Source of the DNA: DATKMK01 sp035541895 | GTDB lineage: Bacteria > Desulfobacterota > Binatia > HRBIN30 > JACQVA1 | Direction: 5' to 3' | NCBI GenBank assembly: GCA_035541895.1 | Contig: DATKMK010000059.1 | Coordinates: 1 to 26,337, forward strand | DNA length: 26,337 bases | Part shown: positions 15,757 to 24,021 of the stretch, one piece after another | Position numbering within the stretch: position 1 is the first letter of the stretch | Layout: every line of letters begins with the position of its first letter | Translations under genes and position numbers: made by a program | The notes under the pieces: generated by a model | What the model saw: only the letters and a program-made list of their open reading frames with translations | What the model was told of the DNA's origin: nothing | Database searches by the model: none

Positions 15757-15960
15757 TTGAGTCGGTTAGAGAGTCAAGAAACGTCGGCATGAAGGCCGAG
15801 GCCGTTCCCACGACAACAGAGCGCATCGCCTCGCCGGTGGGAGAATCCATAGCGGTAACTTAGCGGCAGGCGCAACCGGTGGCCGAGGCGCGAACCCGCG
15901 GTACTTGACGCGACGCACGCGTTGTTTGATGAAGCACCAAATCCAAGTTGGAGATCATCC
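15757..15960. promoter_or_regulatory. Divergent intergenic region between the sulfatase-fold gene and rfbC
   Basis: 204 bases between divergently read genes, so promoters for both are expected. I see TTGACG at 15905-15910 as a possible plus-strand -35, but the nearest -10-like TTTGAT (15925-15930) is only 14 bases away, so the call is weak. GGAG at 15950-15953, seven bases before ATG 15961, is a good ribosome binding site for rfbC. Confidence 0.35.
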
Positions 15961-16530
15961 ATGCGCTCAGATATCAATCGCATCCCCGCGGTGAAGATCC
16001 TTACGGCGAACCACTACCCCGATGAGCGGGGCTTCCTCTTGCAATCGTGGGTGAAGAAGGACCTCGACGCCGCCGGCATTCCGTCGGAATTCAAACAGGC
16101 CATTCAGACATTCTCGAAAAAAGGCGTCGTGCGCGGGTTGCACTTCCAGTGGGACCCACCGATGGGCAAGTTGGTGCGGTGCATCTCGGGGTCGGTGATC
16201 GATGTGGTCGTCGACGTTCGGCATGGATCGCCGACGCTCGGTGACCACATCGCCGTAGAGCTCAGCGGAACCAACCATCGCGTCATCTGGGCGCCGCCGG
16301 GCTTTGCGCATGGGACATTCGCGTTGCAAGACGACACGATCGTGCTCTACGAGTGCTCCGGCGAGCACGGTCCGGGCCGCGAAGGCGGAATTCTGTGGAA
16401 CGATCCGGATCTCGGCATCTCTTGGCCCGACATCGCGCCGATCGTATCGGCGAAAGACCGCGAAGCGGCCACCTTGTCGCAATGGCTCGCAGACCCGCGC
16501 TCGCAGCACTTTCGCTTCGCTCGTCAGTAG
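15961..16530 (+). CDS. rfbC: dTDP-4-dehydrorhamnose 3,5-epimerase
   Basis: 189 residues, the normal length for RfbC/RmlC. It epimerises dTDP-4-keto-6-deoxyglucose at C3 and C5 in dTDP-L-rhamnose synthesis in the cytoplasm. Cupin-fold signatures: DERGFL (21-26), SKKGVVRGLHFQ with catalytic His61, MGKLVR with Lys70, DVRHGSPTLG (85-94), APPGFAHGTF (111-120), Tyr130 in LYEC, ILWNDPDLGISWP and SAKDRE with Asp166. ATG 15961 has GGAG seven bases upstream; a TTG further up in frame is less likely. The 3' end overlaps the opposing glycosyltransferase gene by seven bases. The reductase gene rfbD lies about 1 kb away on the other strand. rfbA and rfbB are not in the window. Confidence 0.93.
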   Translation: MRSDINRIPAVKILTANHYPDERGFLLQSWVKKDLDAAGIPSEFKQAIQTFSKKGVVRGLHFQWDPPMGKLVRCISGSVIDVVVDVRHGSPTLGDHIAVELSGTNHRVIWAPPGFAHGTFALQDDTIVLYECSGEHGPGREGGILWNDPDLGISWPDIAPIVSAKDREAATLSQWLADPRSQHFRFARQ

Positions 16531-17465
16531 GCTGATCCGCCGAGCGGCGCGGCTCCGAACCTGTCGCGACGGTAATCGCCGACCGCGCGGGCGACCGTGT
16601 GTAATCGTGCGTACATCGAGTCCGGCCGCCCGCGCAGTGCGTACGCCAGATTGAAGAGGACGACCGCAATGCGCCGAAGGCTGCGCTGCGCCGCCCCGCC
16701 GCAGCCATGCGTATCCATTAGCAGCAAGTGATTGCGGGTGGCGTAGTACGAACTCAGGGTGGATTGGTCCCGGGCCGTCGAACCCTTCCCGCGGTGGTAC
16801 ACGCGGGCACGCGGTGCGAATCGAACAGCGAATCCCGCACTGCGTGCGCGCAAGCACAGGTCGACATCCTCAAGATAGGCGAAATAGCGTTCGTCGAATC
16901 CGCCGAGCCGCTCGCACACGGCCTGCGTCAGCAGCATCGCGCAGCCGCTGACGGCGCTGACGTCGCTGCCCGTGTCGTATTGCCCGGTATCTTCTTCCCC
17001 GAAGCCGATTTGGTACAGACGACCCGAGCGGAGATTCACTCGCAGACCGGCGGATTCGAGAATGTTCGGGCGGTGCGTTTGCAGAAGCTTCGCTCCGACG
17101 ACCCCGACCGTTGGGTCCGCCGCTGCCACGCGAGCAACCTCCGCCACCGTGTCGGGTTCAACCACGGCATCGTTGTTAAGCAGAAACACCAACTGCGCGC
17201 CCCGGTTGAGCGCGTGTCGTATCGCGAGATTGCATCCGCCGGCAAATCCACGGTTGTCCGGCGATCGCAGGTAGTACGAATTGGGCACCAACGCGGAGAG
17301 CTCCGCAGCGGAAAATTCCGCGCACCCGTTGTCGACCAGGACCACCGTGAGGTGAGGAGCAACGACCGTGGTCAACGACCGCAGACAGACGAGTGTATCC
17401 GCACGGCCATTCCAATTGAGCACGACGACAAAAACTGGGTCGCGAGCCGGTTCGATTAAGGGCAT
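16524..17465 (-). CDS. Family 2 glycosyltransferase, probable rhamnosyltransferase
   Basis: 313 residues, GT-A fold: FVVVLNWNG (12-20), VVLVDNGC (41-48), NRGFAGGCN (71-79), FLLNNDA (94-100, the DXD-type site), and FAYLEDVDLCLRA (195-207) with the catalytic acid. This is the WcaA/RfbF-like arrangement common among rhamnosyltransferases. Its position 57 bases downstream of rfbD and tail-to-tail with rfbC makes dTDP-rhamnose the most probable donor (inference). The C-terminus has a modest hydrophobic segment (about 255-275) that may attach it to the inner membrane. The start ATG 17465 has no clear ribosome binding site, consistent with reinitiation from rfbD. Its stop region overlaps rfbC by seven bases on the opposite strand. 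Confidence 0.9.
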   Translation of the reverse strand: MPLIEPARDPVFVVVLNWNGRADTLVCLRSLTTVVAPHLTVVLVDNGCAEFSAAELSALVPNSYYLRSPDNRGFAGGCNLAIRHALNRGAQLVFLLNNDAVVEPDTVAEVARVAAADPTVGVVGAKLLQTHRPNILESAGLRVNLRSGRLYQIGFGEEDTGQYDTGSDVSAVSGCAMLLTQAVCERLGGFDERYFAYLEDVDLCLRARSAGFAVRFAPRARVYHRGKGSTARDQSTLSSYYATRNHLLLMDTHGCGGAAQRSLRRIAVVLFNLAYALRGRPDSMYARLHTVARAVGDYRRDRFGAAPLGGSAY

Positions 17466-17522
17466 TGGACGCAGCGGGTCCGTGGTAGCGCGGTCGATGC
17501 CGGCAGACGACCGCTATTTGAC

Positions 17523-18398
17523 CTACTGCGAGATGTGTCCCTTGGCGCGCAGGTACTCGTCCAGCGCGTCGGGCCACGGACGCAGCTCCTGCAGGCCGGC
17601 GCGCATCCAGGCGCCATGGTCGAGGACTGAGTAGGCGGGTCGAGTCGCCTTGGCACCGGATTCCGCGGTCGTGATCGGTGACAAGTCGACGCGCATTCCG
17701 CAACGACCGAAGATTGTTTTCGCAAACTCATGCCATGAACACTGGCCGGCGCTGGTGACATGAAAGAGACCATAGGGGACGCTGCCGTCTCGGTCGATCA
17801 ATGTCGCCACCGCCGCGGCTAAATCGGCGGTGGCCGTCGGCGTCATCACCTGATCGTTCACGACCCGCACCGGGTTGCCACTTTTGCCGAGCCGAATCAT
17901 GGTTTCGACGAAGTTGCCGCCTTTGCCGCTCGCGCCCGCCAGCCCATACAGCCCGGTGGTGCGAATTACATAGTGACGCGGGCACGCGGCACGAATCAGC
18001 AGCTCGCCTGCAAGTTTGGAGACGCCATAGACGCTCAGCGGGTTCGAGCACGCGTCTTCGGTGTATGGTGTGCGGCTGCGGCCATCGAACACATAGTCGG
18101 TGCTGAAATGAATGAGAGTGAAGTTCTGCTCGCGCGCCAAGCGCGCCAACTCGTACGCCGCCGTCGCATTGACCGCAAAGGACATAGTTGGCTCGTCTTC
18201 GCAGACGTCGACCTTGTGAAAGGCACACGTATTGATGACGATATCGGGTCGCAGCGAGGTGATGACAGTGCGGACGCGATCACGGTCGCAGACGTCCAGA
18301 TCGGCGTGCGTGAACGGCGTGAGGTCGACCCGACGCAGCGCGGTTCGCAGGTCCGTGCCAAGTTGCCCGTTGGCTCCGAGCACCACCACATGTCGCAT
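17523..18398 (-). CDS. rfbD: dTDP-4-dehydrorhamnose reductase
   Basis: 291 residues, the RmlD/RfbD family, catalysing the last NAD(P)H-dependent step to dTDP-L-rhamnose in the cytoplasm. It contains VLGANGQLG (6-14, cofactor binding), NTCAFHKVDVCED (56-68), HFSTDYVFDG (97-106) and YGVSKLAGE with Tyr124 and Lys128. IRTTGLYG and a C-terminal RPWPDALDEYL, usual for this enzyme, follow. ATG 18398 starts directly at the Rossmann strand; the ribosome binding site is poor. It is the first gene of a leftward pair with the GT2 and lies opposite the epimerase at 18577. Identification is strong. Confidence 0.93.
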   Translation of the reverse strand: MRHVVVLGANGQLGTDLRTALRRVDLTPFTHADLDVCDRDRVRTVITSLRPDIVINTCAFHKVDVCEDEPTMSFAVNATAAYELARLAREQNFTLIHFSTDYVFDGRSRTPYTEDACSNPLSVYGVSKLAGELLIRAACPRHYVIRTTGLYGLAGASGKGGNFVETMIRLGKSGNPVRVVNDQVMTPTATADLAAAVATLIDRDGSVPYGLFHVTSAGQCSWHEFAKTIFGRCGMRVDLSPITTAESGAKATRPAYSVLDHGAWMRAGLQELRPWPDALDEYLRAKGHISQ

Positions 18399-18467
18399 GG
18401 CGGTGCTTCTAGCAAAAGCGGTTCAGTGAGACTAGTTCGCGAATGTCGAGGGTCGTCCAAGTCCGCG

Positions 18468-18497
18468 TTGACAGTGTCGTTCAGAATCGTTTAGGGT
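18468..18497 (+). promoter_or_regulatory. Candidate sigma70 promoter for the 18577 epimerase
   Basis: A perfect TTGACA (18468-18473), an 18-base spacer, and TAGGGT (18492-18497), which keeps the three most conserved -10 bases. It is 79 bases upstream of the ATG at 18577, in the gap divergent from rfbD. Confidence 0.45.
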
Positions 18498-18576
18498 AAT
18501 CACTGGTTGGGTACCCACGTGGATCGCGCGGATGCGAGATCGACCCGGCGTTGAACCAGCCAGCGAGGAGCGACCG

Positions 18577-19680
18577 ATGAGTTTCAGTGCGCGGAAGGTG
18601 CTTGTCATCGGCGGGGCCGGCTATGTCGGGTCGGTGCTGGTCGAAGAGTTGCTGAAGCGCGGTTACGCCGTCAAGGTCTTCGACCGCCTGATATTTGGGG
18701 ACGAGGGTCTGCGTGCGGTACGTGATCGCGTCGAGCTCGTCACCGGCGATATGCGGGCGATGGAGCCCGGGATCTTCGAAGACGTGATGGCGGTGGTCAA
18801 CCTCGGGGGGCTCTCGAACGATCCAACCGCAGAGTTCAATCCTGCCGCCAACTACGAGATGAACACGGTCGCAACCGAGCAAGCGGCCAAGCAGGCGAAG
18901 GAGGCGGGCGTCCGACGCTACCTGTTGGCCTCAACCTGCTCGATTTACGACCGGGGTGTCGAGGACCTCGACGCCGATCTCATTCTGGATGAGACCGCCG
19001 ATGTGAGCCCGCGCGCCGCGTACTCCAGCTCGAAGTTCGAAGCCGAGCGGCGGCTGTTGCCGATGGCCGATGAAACATTCTGCCCGGTGATTCTGCGCAA
19101 GGGGACCGTCTACGGCTACTCGCCGCGCATGCGCTTCGATCTCGTGGTGAACACGTTCGTCAAAGATGCGCTGACCAAGGGCCGCATCACCATTCATTTT
19201 GGCGGGGAGATGTGGCGTCCGTTGGTCGACGTCCGCGACGTTGCGCGTGCGTACATCGCCTGCCTCGAAGCCGACGAAGCCAAGGTTCGCGGGCAAATCT
19301 TCAACGTCCTGTATCGCAACATGCGCATCTCGGAGCTCGCACTGCGGGTCAAAGAAGCCCTCGCCAGCCACGGCCTCAACATCGCCGTGGCGCCCGACTA
19401 CGGCTACGAAGGCGTGCGCAACTATCGCGTGTCGGGTCGCAGGATCGAAACCGTGCTGGACTTCAGACCGATCGTTTCGATTGAGGAATCCGTGGCCACG
19501 TTGTTCGAGCGCTTGCGTGCTACCAGCATCAGCGAACTGGAAAATCCCCGCTACTACAACATTCGTTGGCTCAAGCTGCTGGAGGAGGCGGAGCAAGTGC
19601 TCGGGGTTCCCGGGGCCTTGTTCGGGGTCCCTCGCCGCGGAGAACGCGTCGGACGACCGGCGTTGCGTGTCTCGGCCTGA
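18577..19680 (+). CDS. NAD-dependent sugar epimerase/dehydratase
   Basis: 367 residues, extended SDR. VLVIGGAGYVGS (8-19) binds NAD, and VFDRL (34-38) follows strand 2. The active site is STCSIYD (119-125) with YSSSK (Tyr149, Lys153). RKGTVYGYSPRMRFDLVVN and the later FNV block are typical of UDP-sugar 4-epimerase-like enzymes in lipopolysaccharide loci. ATG 18577 has GAGGAG with a six-base gap upstream; an ATG at 18532 gives 15 extra residues without homology. It acts in the cytoplasm on a nucleotide sugar; whether it epimerises, dehydrates or reduces cannot be told. It looks like the last sugar gene before the content of the window changes. Confidence 0.9.
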   Translation: MSFSARKVLVIGGAGYVGSVLVEELLKRGYAVKVFDRLIFGDEGLRAVRDRVELVTGDMRAMEPGIFEDVMAVVNLGGLSNDPTAEFNPAANYEMNTVATEQAAKQAKEAGVRRYLLASTCSIYDRGVEDLDADLILDETADVSPRAAYSSSKFEAERRLLPMADETFCPVILRKGTVYGYSPRMRFDLVVNTFVKDALTKGRITIHFGGEMWRPLVDVRDVARAYIACLEADEAKVRGQIFNVLYRNMRISELALRVKEALASHGLNIAVAPDYGYEGVRNYRVSGRRIETVLDFRPIVSIEESVATLFERLRATSISELENPRYYNIRWLKLLEEAEQVLGVPGALFGVPRRGERVGRPALRVSA

Positions 19681-19760
19681 CTCACGCGCGCTCGGGATTG
19701 TCTCATCAGTGCATCGCTGCGGCAGCCGTCCTCTGATCAGACAAGGTGTGTCGCGGGCAA

Positions 19761-20591
19761 ATGTCGTCAAGGCTAACGCGTACGTCGTTCGGGTTGGCTG
19801 CGCTCCTCGCGATCGCGCCGGCGTGCAGCCAGTGTCATTGCAGTGAGGATTCACCGCCCGCAGTGCTGGCGCCGGCACCTGAGCAAGAGAAGGTTGAGGC
19901 CCCGGCGGTTGGTGGCGGACCCGCCGCGTCTGGCCGAATTCAGTTGTCGGCACCTCCCCAAAAGTTGGATCTCGATTCCCGCACCCTCCGCCCGGGCTCC
20001 GGCCAGTCGGCAGCCGGCGACAGCGGCAGTGATGACGACGCTCAGGCGCCCTCGCTGTCGATCGGCGCCGACCCGCAGAGCGGTGGGGCGCCGCTGACGG
20101 TTCATTTCGTCGCCGAAATCGAATCGCCGCGGAGCGACATGCAGGTGCACTGGGACTTCGGCGATGGCACCAGCGCATCCGGCCAGGCCACCGTCGACCA
20201 CACCTACGTCAAGCCGGATGATTACACCGCGACCTTCACCCTCACCTGGCACGGCGACGCGCAGGAAGATTCCGTCGACATTCAGGTCAGCGAGGCGGCC
20301 TTCGACGTTGACGTTGAGGTCGATCCCGATTCGGGTCCCGCGCCGTTGGCCGTCACCTTCACAGCCAGTGTCGACGAAGACGACGTTCCGGATGTGGACC
20401 GGTTCGAGTGGGATCTCGGTGATGGTTCAAAGGACCACGGAAAGTCGGTACGCCACACCTACCGAGCGCCGGGTACGTACACCGCGGTCGTAACTGCCTT
20501 CAACGGCGCTGGCCAACACGGCTCAAAGGAAGTCGAGATCGAGGTGACCGAGCCCGAAGATCCTGCGCCGATCGAGAACGGCGACAGTTGA
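19761..20591 (+). CDS. Putative lipoprotein with two PKD domains
   Basis: 276 residues. The N-terminus (MSSRLTRTSFGLAALLAIAPAC) resembles a lipoprotein signal with Cys at about 22, although the lipobox (APAC) is imperfect; CSQCHC follows immediately. A Pro/Ala/Gly-rich linker to about residue 90 leads to two PKD folds with WDFGDG...HTY and WDLGDG...HTY signatures. The protein is strongly acidic. PKD domains are extracellular beta-sandwiches involved in adhesion or carbohydrate contact, so it is probably displayed on the periplasmic or outer face. ATG 19761 is chosen over GTG 19746; the ribosome binding site is weak. It follows the epimerase by 80 bases and may be on the same transcript. Role in polysaccharide anchoring is speculative. 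Confidence 0.78.
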   Translation: MSSRLTRTSFGLAALLAIAPACSQCHCSEDSPPAVLAPAPEQEKVEAPAVGGGPAASGRIQLSAPPQKLDLDSRTLRPGSGQSAAGDSGSDDDAQAPSLSIGADPQSGGAPLTVHFVAEIESPRSDMQVHWDFGDGTSASGQATVDHTYVKPDDYTATFTLTWHGDAQEDSVDIQVSEAAFDVDVEVDPDSGPAPLAVTFTASVDEDDVPDVDRFEWDLGDGSKDHGKSVRHTYRAPGTYTAVVTAFNGAGQHGSKEVEIEVTEPEDPAPIENGDS

Positions 20592-20618
20592 CCGCGGCGC
20601 GTCCGCAGCCCGAAGGAG

Positions 20619-22112
20619 TCACCCCACCCGCGGAGCGATCGCGATCGCATTCTTGGTGGTGCGCTTGATGCCGTACATCGCGGTGTCCGCCGCGCGAAAG
20701 AGTTCCTCGGCACTCCGCGCGTGATCGGGATAGGTGGCGACGCCGAGGCTCGCGGTGACCATCGAGATGTCGACGCCGTTGCCTTCGAGCGTGCTCGACG
20801 CCTCGATCGCCTGACGAATCGACAAGGCGATGCTCATCGCCGTGCCGGTATCGGTGCTCGGTAACAACACGACGAATTCGTCGCCGCCGAAGCGGGCGGC
20901 AATGTCGCCGGGCCGGACCATGTGACCGATCATCCGGCCGATCATCGCGATCGTGCGACTGCCGACGAGATGCCCGTGAGTGTCGACGACGGTCTTGAAG
21001 TTGTCGAGATCGAGCACCAGCAGCGACGCCGGTTCGTTGGCGGCCTGCGCCTGCGCGATCGCATCGGGCAGCGCGCGGTTGAAGCGGCGCGTGTTGCCGA
21101 GCCCGGTCAGATCATCGGTAATCGCCGCTTGTTGCGCTTGCCGATACAGCGAGGCGTTCTCGATCGCGATCGCGGCGTGGTCGGCGAGCGTCTGCACCAA
21201 GCGCTGCTCCTCGGCGGTGAACGCGCTGCCATCGACCTTGTTGATCACTTCGATGACGCCGAGCAGCGTGTCCTTCGACACCACCGGTACGCACAGCAGG
21301 CTGCGGGTCGTCAGATGGGTCTTGCTGTCGACGCCGGCATAGTGGCGCGGATCGCGGGCGACGTCCGGAACGCAGGCGGCTTGTCGATGCTGCGCTACCC
21401 AGCCCGCGATGCCCTGGTCGGCGCGGATGCGCAGCCCGTCGACCACGCCGGCTTGCAGTGTCCGCGAGGCGGTGAACGTCAGCTCGCGCCCGGCCGCATC
21501 GCGCATCAGAATCGAGCAGGCTTCGCACGGCACCGCGGCGCTCACGCGCGCCAACACCGCGCGCGTGGCGTCTTGATCGCTCGCCAGGGCGTCCGCGTCC
21601 AACGATTGCCCGACCCCCGCGGCGATGGCTTCCAGGCGCTGCTGATCGGCTTCGCTGAAGCTGACTGCGCCATACGGGTTGACCGCCTCGATCACGCCGA
21701 CGACGCGGTCGTCGTGTCGCACCGGCACGGCAAGGATGGCGTGGGACGAGAACTGCGCCGCGACGTCGATGCCGGGGTAGAAGCGCGGATCGCGGTCGGC
21801 GCGGTTCACTCGGGCGCTGCGGCCAGAGCGCGCGACCCAAGTGGCGATGCCTTGATCGCCTGGCACTCGCATGCCGACGATCGCATTCTCGCGCAGCGTC
21901 TCGGTGGCGGCGAAGACCAACTCGTTGCGCTCGCTGTCGTACAGCAGGAGCGACAACGCTTCCGCCCGGGTGTGGAGCTTGATGCGGTGGAGAATGATCC
22001 GCAGGATCTCGGAAAGATCGAGCGTCGAGATCAACGCCTGGATCAGCTCGTTGATGGCCGACAACTCGGCAAGTTGTTGCGCCAACGGCCGCGCCGTCGA
22101 TGGATCCGACAT
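20619..22112 (-). CDS. GAF-GAF-GGDEF diguanylate cyclase
   Basis: 497 residues, no membrane segment, so cytoplasmic. Two GAF sensor domains (about 20-170 and 185-325) share the DQGIAxWVA and RDPR(F/H)Y patterns, which suggests internal duplication. They are followed by a GGDEF domain. ITDDLTGLGNTRRFN starts the domain (331-345), LDLDNFK holds metal ligands (367-373), and FGGDEF at 408-413 is the intact active site. RPGD (400-403) five residues before GGDEF is a proper inhibitory I-site. It should make cyclic di-GMP in response to a ligand bound by the GAF domains. Placement next to a polysaccharide locus fits the usual link between c-di-GMP and matrix or surface change, but no direct connection is shown. 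Confidence 0.93.
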   Translation of the reverse strand: MSDPSTARPLAQQLAELSAINELIQALISTLDLSEILRIILHRIKLHTRAEALSLLLYDSERNELVFAATETLRENAIVGMRVPGDQGIATWVARSGRSARVNRADRDPRFYPGIDVAAQFSSHAILAVPVRHDDRVVGVIEAVNPYGAVSFSEADQQRLEAIAAGVGQSLDADALASDQDATRAVLARVSAAVPCEACSILMRDAAGRELTFTASRTLQAGVVDGLRIRADQGIAGWVAQHRQAACVPDVARDPRHYAGVDSKTHLTTRSLLCVPVVSKDTLLGVIEVINKVDGSAFTAEEQRLVQTLADHAAIAIENASLYRQAQQAAITDDLTGLGNTRRFNRALPDAIAQAQAANEPASLLVLDLDNFKTVVDTHGHLVGSRTIAMIGRMIGHMVRPGDIAARFGGDEFVVLLPSTDTGTAMSIALSIRQAIEASSTLEGNGVDISMVTASLGVATYPDHARSAEELFRAADTAMYGIKRTTKNAIAIAPRVG

Positions 22113-22152
22113 CGCGGCCCGCTTAGCACACGGCGGATGGTGGTGCTACCGC

Positions 22153-22237
22153 GTGAGTGGTGAGTCGTGAATCGTGAGTGCCCGGTGGAGAAGGGCGGGT
22201 GCTCCGCCAACTCACTACTCACGGCTCACCACTCCCC
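22153..22237. repeat. Inverted array of heptad GTGAGTN repeats forming a long hairpin
   Basis: Left arm: four tandem 7-base units, GTGAGTG, GTGAGTC, GTGAATC, GTGAGTG (22153-22180). Right arm (22211-22234) is the reverse complement pattern. Over 24 bases (22155-22178 against 22211-22234) only three positions differ, one of them a G-T wobble. An inner stem GGTGGAG/CTCCGCC (22184-22190, 22202-22208) continues it. It sits just after the CoA-transferase stop and before the cyclase start, both read leftwards. Confidence 0.75.
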
Positions 22238-22238
22238 G

Positions 22239-23450
22239 TCAGATCACTTCCTGCTCGCGCAACCGTCCGATGTCCTCCCAGCTATAGCCCAGTAGTTCGG
22301 TGAGAACCTCCTCGGTGTGTTGGCCGAACTCGGGAGCCGACGTGCGCACGCTCCCGGGGGTTGCGCTCAAACGGAACGGCACGCCGAGGACTTTGGTGGT
22401 TCCGAACGTCGGGTGCTCGAAGTCGTGGATGTAGCGGTTCGCGATCACCTGCGGATCGTCGGGCAGATCATCGACGCTGTTGACGATGGTGAAGATGAAG
22501 TCGCCGCCGGTGGTGAGCCGGTGAATCCAATGATCGCGCGGCTGCGCGGCGAAGATCGCGTCGAGTTCCGCGACGCATTCGGCGGCGTTGCCGGCGCGCA
22601 CGCGCAGATTGGCGAAGCGCGCGTCGGTGCCGAGTTCCGGCTTGCCGAGGACGCGCGTGAGATCCACCCAATAGCGATCCGGCTGCAGCATCCCGAGGGC
22701 GAGCCACTTCCCGTCCGAACAGCGGTAGTGGTTCCACAGCGGGTTCGAGGCGTACGCACGCGCTTGGCGCGGGATGGCGAATCCCATCATCGCGCGTGCC
22801 GAGACGCTCAGACCTTGCAGCCACATCATGCTGCCGAGGTGCGAGGCGTCGACGTCCTGCGCGACACCGAAGCGTTCGCGCGCGATGACCGCCGCGAGCA
22901 CGCCGTACGCCAGCATGATCGCGCCCATTTGATCCGCCAAGCCGCTCACGATCGTCATCGGCGGCATATCCGGTTCGCCAACTGACATCATGATGCCCGA
23001 GCGCGCTTGCGCCATGTAGTCGAACGAGGGCGCGCCGCTCTCCGGTCCCTCGGGGCCGTAGCCCGATGCGCTCGCGTAGATCAGTTTCGGGTTGTGCTGA
23101 CGCAACGCCGCGGCGCCGAGGCCGAGGCGGCTAGCCACTCCTTGGCGGAAATTCTGGACGAAGACGTCCGACTTGGCCGCGAGTTTGTAAATGATCTCGC
23201 GCGCCGCCGGCTGCTTGAGGTCGAGGGCGAGGCTTTTCTTGTTGCGATTGTTGGCTTCGAAATAGAAGTTCGGCCGGTCGGTGAGTTCGACGCCGCTCAT
23301 CCGCAGCATGCCACGCCCGGGGTCGCCGCCGACGCGCTCTTCGATTTTGATCACTTCGGCGCCGAGATCGCCGAGCATTACCGACGCCACGGGTCCTTGT
23401 TGCCAAATCGTCCAATCGATCACCCGAATTCCGTCGAGCGGCATGGTCAT
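22239..23450 (-). CDS. CaiB/BaiF-family (class III) CoA-transferase
   Basis: 403 residues, full length for the family. It moves CoA between carboxylic acids through an aspartyl-CoA mixed anhydride. LDGIRVIDWT (5-14), GDLGAEVIKIE (28-38), NRNKKSLALDL (69-79), VFVQNFR (96-102) and SGLADQMGAIMLAYGVLAAV follow the family order, with Asp173 as the catalytic aspartate. DFEHPTFG and HTEEVLTELLGYSWEDIGRLR end the protein typically. ATG 23450 carries GAGG nearby and overlaps the SRPBCC gene stop by four bases (ATGA), so the two are coupled. The substrate is unknown; fatty-acid, carnitine-like or steroid-type acids are all possible. Confidence 0.93.
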   Translation of the reverse strand: MTMPLDGIRVIDWTIWQQGPVASVMLGDLGAEVIKIEERVGGDPGRGMLRMSGVELTDRPNFYFEANNRNKKSLALDLKQPAAREIIYKLAAKSDVFVQNFRQGVASRLGLGAAALRQHNPKLIYASASGYGPEGPESGAPSFDYMAQARSGIMMSVGEPDMPPMTIVSGLADQMGAIMLAYGVLAAVIARERFGVAQDVDASHLGSMMWLQGLSVSARAMMGFAIPRQARAYASNPLWNHYRCSDGKWLALGMLQPDRYWVDLTRVLGKPELGTDARFANLRVRAGNAAECVAELDAIFAAQPRDHWIHRLTTGGDFIFTIVNSVDDLPDDPQVIANRYIHDFEHPTFGTTKVLGVPFRLSATPGSVRTSAPEFGQHTEEVLTELLGYSWEDIGRLREQEVI

Positions 23451-23929
23451 GATGCATCCTCTTTTTTTCGACGGCGCGAACGCTTCTTGGCGCGCGCTTC
23501 GACTTCTTGTTTGAACTCCAACACCGATTGCTGCACCGCACTCTGTTCCAGCATGCGGCGAATCGGTCCCGGCACCCAGAATCCTACCGAGACCGCTTGG
23601 CGGCATGTCGCGCGCGACTGTTTGGCGGAGAGCTTCTCGAATTCGTACGCCCCCTCGATCGCGTCGATGTCGCCGTCGACCGCGCGCCACGTCAGACCAT
23701 GCGGTCGCTCGTATTCGTATTCGAGCACGTACCGGATGGTCTTGACGGTGATCGAGATCCGGAACTCGACCTGGCGCGCCAGGCCGTCGGGATAGCGATC
23801 GAGGACTCGAATGTCTTGCACCGAGGACGACCACTGCGGGTAGGTGTCGAAGTCGGTGATGGTCGCAAAGCAGTCGGCCACCGAGGCCGCCACCTCGGTG
23901 GAAAACTCCTGCGCGCCCTGTAGTGACAT
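23447..23929 (-). CDS. SRPBCC (START/Coq10-like) family protein
   Basis: 160 residues from ATG 23929, or 172 if the frame start at 23965 is used. It shows the helix-grip pattern: FSTEVAASVADCFATITDFDTYPQW near the N-terminus (residues 9-33), a run of strands ending LTWRAVDGD, and a long C-terminal helix. The tail is Lys/Arg-rich (KKRSRRRKK). The family binds hydrophobic ligands such as quinones or lipids, or acts as cyclase/aromatase. Here it is translationally coupled to the CoA-transferase, suggesting a shared hydrophobic acid substrate (inference). It lies divergent from the histidine kinase with a 92-base gap. No ribosome binding site is evident, so the start is not certain. Confidence 0.82.
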   Translation of the reverse strand: MSLQGAQEFSTEVAASVADCFATITDFDTYPQWSSSVQDIRVLDRYPDGLARQVEFRISITVKTIRYVLEYEYERPHGLTWRAVDGDIDAIEGAYEFEKLSAKQSRATCRQAVSVGFWVPGPIRRMLEQSAVQQSVLEFKQEVEARAKKRSRRRKKEDAS

Positions 23930-24021
23930 GGGCGCGGTATAGTCCCGTTGGTCGCGCCTTTGCAACGTCTTCCGCGAAGGTCAGCTTGACTCCATCCCGA
24001 CTGCCACGTCACAGTTGCGCC

